Part shown: positions 6,349-9,328 of the stretch, piece after piece
Layout of the letters: each line of letters starts with the position of its first letter
How positions within the stretch are numbered: the stretch's first letter is position 1
Origin: Pseudomonadota bacterium
Lineage (GTDB): Bacteria; Pseudomonadota; Alphaproteobacteria; UBA2136; UBA6156
Reading direction: 5' to 3'
Assembly: GCA_009927255.1 (NCBI GenBank)
Contig: RFNJ01000049.1
Span: forward strand, 1 to 9,328
Length of the DNA stretch: 9,328 nucleotides
The notes under the pieces: generated by a model
What the model was told of the DNA's origin: nothing
Databases searched by the model: none
What the model saw: the letters and a program-made list of their open reading frames with translations, nothing else
Program-made: the position numbers and the translations under genes

Positions 6349-6720
6349 ATGCACAGCCGCCACCCCGCCAGCACCTTCAACCCCGCCATCCAAGGCTGGT
6401 CACTCACCGTCACCCCCGGCCAGTGGCAAGTGTGTGAATCCGGCACCCACCTCACCGCAACGCTGGCCAGCACCATCGCCCTGATTATCCACGACAGCGC
6501 CAACCAGCGCCTCGCCCTCGCCAACTTTATGGTCGAACCCACCGCCCCCAACACCTGGAACAACAGTCAGCACAGCAATTCTCACCCAAGCCCCCACGCC
6601 GACGCCCTGCTCGCCGACATGTGGCAAGCCCTCAAACCCCCACCAGAAGAAGGCGCCCTCCCCAAACTCAGCGGAAATGTAGTGGGCGGCGCCACCTCAA
6701 AATCAACCAGCCCTTCTTAG
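6349..6720 (+). pseudogene. CheD-like protein, N-terminal part, frameshifted and lacking catalytic Cys/His
   Basis: CheD deamidates glutamines on chemoreceptors and binds the phosphatase CheC. Residues 19-64 follow CheD closely (PGQWQVC, then LTATLAST, then LALANFMVEP), as does VVGGA at 111-115. From recalled T. maritima CheD (Thr21, Cys27, His44), spacing matches exactly: T36 is kept, but the Cys position is T42 and the His position is N59. Deamidase activity is therefore unlikely. The reading frame leaves the family after VVGGATSK and stops at 6718, while the missing C-terminal half continues in the -1 frame (6702-6953). The switch point is the run AAAA at 6699-6702, so a lost A, a sequencing error or -1 slippage would each explain it. 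Rejoined, the product is about 201 residues, normal for CheD. AGAAG shortly before the ATG is a weak ribosome site. First gene of the STAS/PP2C operon. Confidence 0.75.
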
Positions 6721-6953
6721 GTCAAGCCAACAGCATGAAGGCGGTAGATTGGCTCCACCAAAAAGGTATCCCGCTGGCACACTACGATGTCGGCCTCACC
6801 AGCGTCCGCACCATCTACGCCTGCGCCACCACCGGCAAAGTCATCACCACCCGCAGCACACTCAACGCCAGTTTGCTCGCTGCGGAAGAATCCTACCTCA
6901 CCCGCCTCACGAATCCAAACGCCAACCCAAACTCTAACCCCAACCAACAATAA
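6702..6953 (+). pseudogene. CheD-like protein, C-terminal part in the -1 frame
   Basis: This frame supplies the second half of the CheD fold: FLGQANSMKAVDWLHQKGIP matches the family block I-G-x-R-N-x-x-A-V-x-x-x-L-x-x-x-G-I, and DVGLTSVRTIYACATTGKV matches D-x-G-G-x-x-x-R-x-V-x-x-x-x-x-T-G-x-V. Alone it lacks the active-site half. An internal ATG at 6735 could start a short protein but has no ribosome site in front. The last 15 residues are an Asn/Pro-rich tail. The stop at 6951 is 12 nt before the STAS start, consistent with one transcript. Confidence 0.7.
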
Positions 6954-6965
6954 CAGGAGCCTCCC

Positions 6966-7307
6966 ATGAACCTCACCCCCAACGCCGAACCCGGCCACCT
7001 CACCCTCCAGCTCCCCCCGCAGCTGAATGCCGAAGTCGGCAGCCAATTCCGCACCAAAATCCGCGAAGCCTTAGGCCGCAGCCCCAAGCAACTCACCATC
7101 GATTGCACCCATCTTACCTACATCGATTCCACCGGGCTGGGCCTGCTCACTTTAGCCCGCTCCGAAGCCGCGCGCATCGGCTGCCAAATCACGCTGGCCA
7201 ACGTCGGCAACAACCACCCGCGCAAAGTGCTGGAACTGATGAAGTTCAACCAACTCTTCACCATCACCTACCAATCTGAAGGCCAAACGGAAGGCCAAAA
7301 AGCATGA
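6966..7307 (+). CDS. STAS-domain anti-sigma-factor antagonist (SpoIIAA/RsbV-like)
   Basis: A 113-residue single STAS domain. In partner switching the unphosphorylated antagonist captures an anti-sigma or effector-binding kinase and releases its target; the kinase inactivates it by phosphorylating a Ser/Thr, and a PP2C phosphatase restores it. The phosphorylation motif is clear: YIDSTGLGLL at 52-61, with S55/T56 after D54. The upstream strand LTLQLPPQLNAEVGSQF (12-28) and the later strand ITLANVG (the usual VxxVxxxxRxxL region is NHPRKVLELMKF) complete the fold. A good ribosome site (AGGAG, 6955-6959) lies 6 nt before the ATG. The stop overlaps the start of the kinase/phosphatase gene as ATGA, so the two are probably made in fixed ratio. 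The C-terminal GQTEGQKA tail is disordered. Confidence 0.92.
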   Translation: MNLTPNAEPGHLTLQLPPQLNAEVGSQFRTKIREALGRSPKQLTIDCTHLTYIDSTGLGLLTLARSEAARIGCQITLANVGNNHPRKVLELMKFNQLFTITYQSEGQTEGQKA

Positions 7308-9220
7308 ACACCCCCCTCCCCGCCCTACCCCATCGCAGCATGCCGCTGGCACACCAGCCCAAAAAGCAACTGCTCGCCAGCACCCAAAACGCCGGCACCG
7401 CCACCGGCACCACGCAGGCCGAACTCCTCACCGCCCTCACCACCGGCGCCCGCCGTCTGCTGTTTGGCAAGTTAATGGCCGAACTCAACCGCCTCCTCCC
7501 CGAGCCCGAGCTCCCCGATATTCTGCTGGTCGCCGCCGAATCCCGCCTGCTCCACGGCCACCAAGTGGTGGAAGTCTTGGCCAACACCATCCACCACCGC
7601 GCCCACCTCACACCCGAAGCCCGCCCGATTCTGCAACTGGTGCTCGCCGAACTTATCAGCAACGCAATAGAACACGGCAACTTGGGCCTCACCTCCCAAC
7701 GCAGCGCCTTGGTGAATGAAACCGACTGGTTCGAAGCCTACCAAACCCAAGTCAAACTCAAGCTCAACAGCCCACTCGGCCGCATCCCGCTACTCATCAG
7801 TTGCAAGCGCATGGCCGCCAATCTGCTCATTAGTATTGAAGACCGCGGCACCGGCTTCAGCATCAAAAACATCACCGAATCTCTCAAGGCCGAAACCGCT
7901 CCCACCGGCCGCGGCCTCAGCCTGGTCTATGCGCTACTGGGCAATGCGGTGGAATTCAGCAAAGGCGGCCGCTGTGTCACCTTCCGCCTGCCCGTGCGCC
8001 CGCGCACCGAACAACACCCCCTCCCCACCGGCCTCACCGCCCGCCAACAAGGCCGCATTATGGTGATCGACGACCAAACCATCACCCACCGCGTCGCCCA
8101 AAGCGCCTTCCAGCAAGCAGGATTCCAACAGCTCCACTTCTGCCAAAACAGCGCCGCCGCCATGGAAGAAGCCCTCCAATTCAAACCCAATCTTATCCTG
8201 CTCGATATCACCATGCCCGAGCCGGACGGCTACACGCTGTGCCAGCAATTCAAAGCCCACCCCCAGCTTGCCCGCACGCCCATCATCTTCTTCAGCGGCC
8301 ACAGCAGCACCACCTACCGCACCAAGGGCTACCAGTTGGGCGCTGTCGATTTCATCACCAAACCCATCGAACCCGCCGAACTCATCGCCCGCAGCGAAAC
8401 CCACCTGCTCAACGGCCTGATGATGCAAAGCCTGCAAACCATGCAAGACAAAATGACCGCCGACCTCGACCGCGCCCGCAATTTCCAATACGAACTTTTG
8501 CCCAACGCCAACAGCCTGATGCAACTGGCCAAAGCCCACAACCTCGGCCTTGCCACCACCTACCAAGGCTGTGAATCTTTGGCAGGCGACTACTGGACGA
8601 TCCTCAACCTCTCCCCCAGCCACATTGCGGTGTGCTTGGTCGATTTCACCGGCCACGGCGTCATCGCCGCCCTCAACACCGTGCAGCTCCACACTCTGCT
8701 GCACAGCGAAACCAACCTCACCAACCCGGTGCTGATGGCCCAAAGCCTCAACTACAACCTCCACCAACTGCTTGGCAGCGGCAGCTTCGCCACCTTCATC
8801 TATGGCGTGCTGAATACCCAAACGGGTGAATTCGCCTACGCCGGCGGCGGCGCCCCCGCCATGCTGGTGCGCCGCGCCAACGGCACACTCACCCAACTTG
8901 AATGCAACGGTCTCCCGCTGGGCCTCAATGCCGAAATCGAAGTCCTCCCCCGCCGCGCCCAACTCCACCCCGGCGATACCCTGCTCCTCGTCTCTGATGC
9001 ATTAACCGACTCCCCCCACCACAACGGCACGCGCTGGGGAGACGAAGGCCTCGCCGAAAAAGTCGCCGCCATGCCCCCAGCCCTCAACGCCAACCAACTC
9101 CTCACCACCCTCCTCGACACCTTCTACCACACCGTCCAATTACCAGTCCCGGACGACCTCACAGCCATAGCCCTCACCCTCCAACCCGAACCAACAAAAC
9201 CAAATCCAACCAACCCATAG
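7304..9220 (+). CDS. Three-domain partner-switching regulator: HATPase (RsbW-like) - receiver - PP2C/SpoIIE phosphatase
   Basis: A 638-residue cytoplasmic protein. (1) Residues about 65-230 form an RsbW/SpoIIAB-like HATPase: N-box E116, N120, H124; G1 box D180-RGTGF; G2 box GRGLS (202-206). It should bind ATP and phosphorylate the STAS partner or sequester a target. (2) Residues 250-370 form a receiver: acidic pair D256-D257, phosphoacceptor D301 (LILLDITMPEPDG), S331 and K353. (3) A helical linker (about 370-395, MMQSLQTMQDKMTADLDRAR) leads to a PP2C/SpoIIE domain (about 396-627) with the expected metal aspartates: D429 (AGDYW), D447 (VDFTGHG), D565 (SDALTD) and D617/D618. The Asp that usually follows GD-aromatic-aromatic is T432, and SDG is SDA. 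All three domains look active. Kinase and phosphatase in one chain, with a phosphorylation switch between, suggests that an unseen histidine kinase sets the phosphorylation of the STAS protein encoded upstream. The first ~60 residues have no recognised domain. Confidence 0.93.
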   Translation: MNTPLPALPHRSMPLAHQPKKQLLASTQNAGTATGTTQAELLTALTTGARRLLFGKLMAELNRLLPEPELPDILLVAAESRLLHGHQVVEVLANTIHHRAHLTPEARPILQLVLAELISNAIEHGNLGLTSQRSALVNETDWFEAYQTQVKLKLNSPLGRIPLLISCKRMAANLLISIEDRGTGFSIKNITESLKAETAPTGRGLSLVYALLGNAVEFSKGGRCVTFRLPVRPRTEQHPLPTGLTARQQGRIMVIDDQTITHRVAQSAFQQAGFQQLHFCQNSAAAMEEALQFKPNLILLDITMPEPDGYTLCQQFKAHPQLARTPIIFFSGHSSTTYRTKGYQLGAVDFITKPIEPAELIARSETHLLNGLMMQSLQTMQDKMTADLDRARNFQYELLPNANSLMQLAKAHNLGLATTYQGCESLAGDYWTILNLSPSHIAVCLVDFTGHGVIAALNTVQLHTLLHSETNLTNPVLMAQSLNYNLHQLLGSGSFATFIYGVLNTQTGEFAYAGGGAPAMLVRRANGTLTQLECNGLPLGLNAEIEVLPRRAQLHPGDTLLLVSDALTDSPHHNGTRWGDEGLAEKVAAMPPALNANQLLTTLLDTFYHTVQLPVPDDLTAIALTLQPEPTKPNPTNP

Positions 9221-9238
9221 CACCCAACAAGGGCCTCC

Positions 9239-9319
9239 GTGCCGGAAGCTGGCAGAGTCAATTTTTGACCCAATATTTTCCAATCTACAAAAATTGGGGC
9301 CCCTGCCGCTATCCGGCAC
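9239..9319. repeat. Large imperfect palindrome after the phosphatase gene, possible terminator
   Basis: Three nested arm pairs are centred on an AT-rich core: GTGCCGGA (9239-9246) with TCCGGCAC (9312-9319), GGCAG (9251-9255) with CTGCC (9303-9307), and CCCAAT (9269-9274) with ATTGGG (9293-9298). A small inner dyad GTCAA-TTT-TTGAC (9257-9269) lies on the left side. It starts 18 nt after the operon's stop codon, so a 3'-end role is plausible; no T-run follows the right arm within the window. Its layout resembles 4-47. Confidence 0.6.
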
Positions 9320-9328
9320 CACCCGTGT

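Noticed and set aside
7934..8968. Long open frame on the - strand (344 codons) opposite the phosphatase gene
   Set aside because: It is the exact antisense of a clear three-domain gene; its Gly/Val/Ala-rich translation shows no domain and reflects the strand skew.
9239..9319. Integron attC-like recombination site
   Set aside because: Size and palindromy are suggestive, but no GTTRRRY / RYYYAAC core pair is present and no integrase or cassette array is seen.
1..9328. tRNA, rRNA, transposase or phage genes
   Set aside because: No cloverleaf, ribosomal RNA block, DDE transposase or phage structural motif was recognised in any part of the window.

Overview
The window is a densely coded, GC-rich proteobacterial chromosome segment. 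RecA (with its longer N-terminal extension) and the HNH protein look most like alphaproteobacterial or deep-branching alphaproteobacteria-like (for example Magnetococcia-type) homologues; this placement comes from recalled family sequences and is tentative. The + strand is strongly C-rich and G-poor whichever way a gene points, so + strand products are rich in Pro/His/Thr/Asn/Gln and - strand products in Gly/Val/Arg/Glu.

Layout. (1) 1-121: an AT-centred palindrome, then the terminator of a - strand HNH-endonuclease-like gene (108-785) that has lost most of its zinc cysteines. (2) 874-1656: a divergent, solitary DppC/OppC-type ABC permease whose last few residues appear cut off by a stop codon. 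(3) 1657-2688: an accessory stretch with a hairpin, a GCCGG palindromic repeat and two unrecognised small genes (1945-2241 and 2383-2628). The upstream regions of the two small genes share the same spaced motif. (4) 6084 down to 2689 on the - strand: a probable operon recA-recX-ABC exporter, with recX and the exporter overlapping by 8 nt. (5) 6085-6348: the divergent control region between recA and the last operon, with dyads and repeats but no classical LexA box that I can see. (6) 6349-9220 on the + strand: a CheD-like gene broken by a frameshift and lacking two catalytic residues, a STAS anti-sigma-factor antagonist, and a 638-residue protein joining a HATPase (RsbW-like kinase), a receiver and a PP2C/SpoIIE phosphatase. 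(7) 9239-9319: a large imperfect palindrome after the operon.

How the genes may work together. recA and recX are the recombinase and its modulator. The STAS gene and the three-domain gene overlap by 4 nt and together hold all core parts of a partner-switching module: a phosphorylatable antagonist, its kinase and its phosphatase, with a receiver as likely input. The CheD-like gene just upstream hints at a link to chemotaxis receptors or CheC-type proteins, but its Cys and His catalytic positions are Thr and Asn, so if made it is probably a binding protein rather than a deamidase. No sigma factor or chemotaxis kinase lies in the window, so input and output of the module must be encoded elsewhere. 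This module is the most interesting system here.
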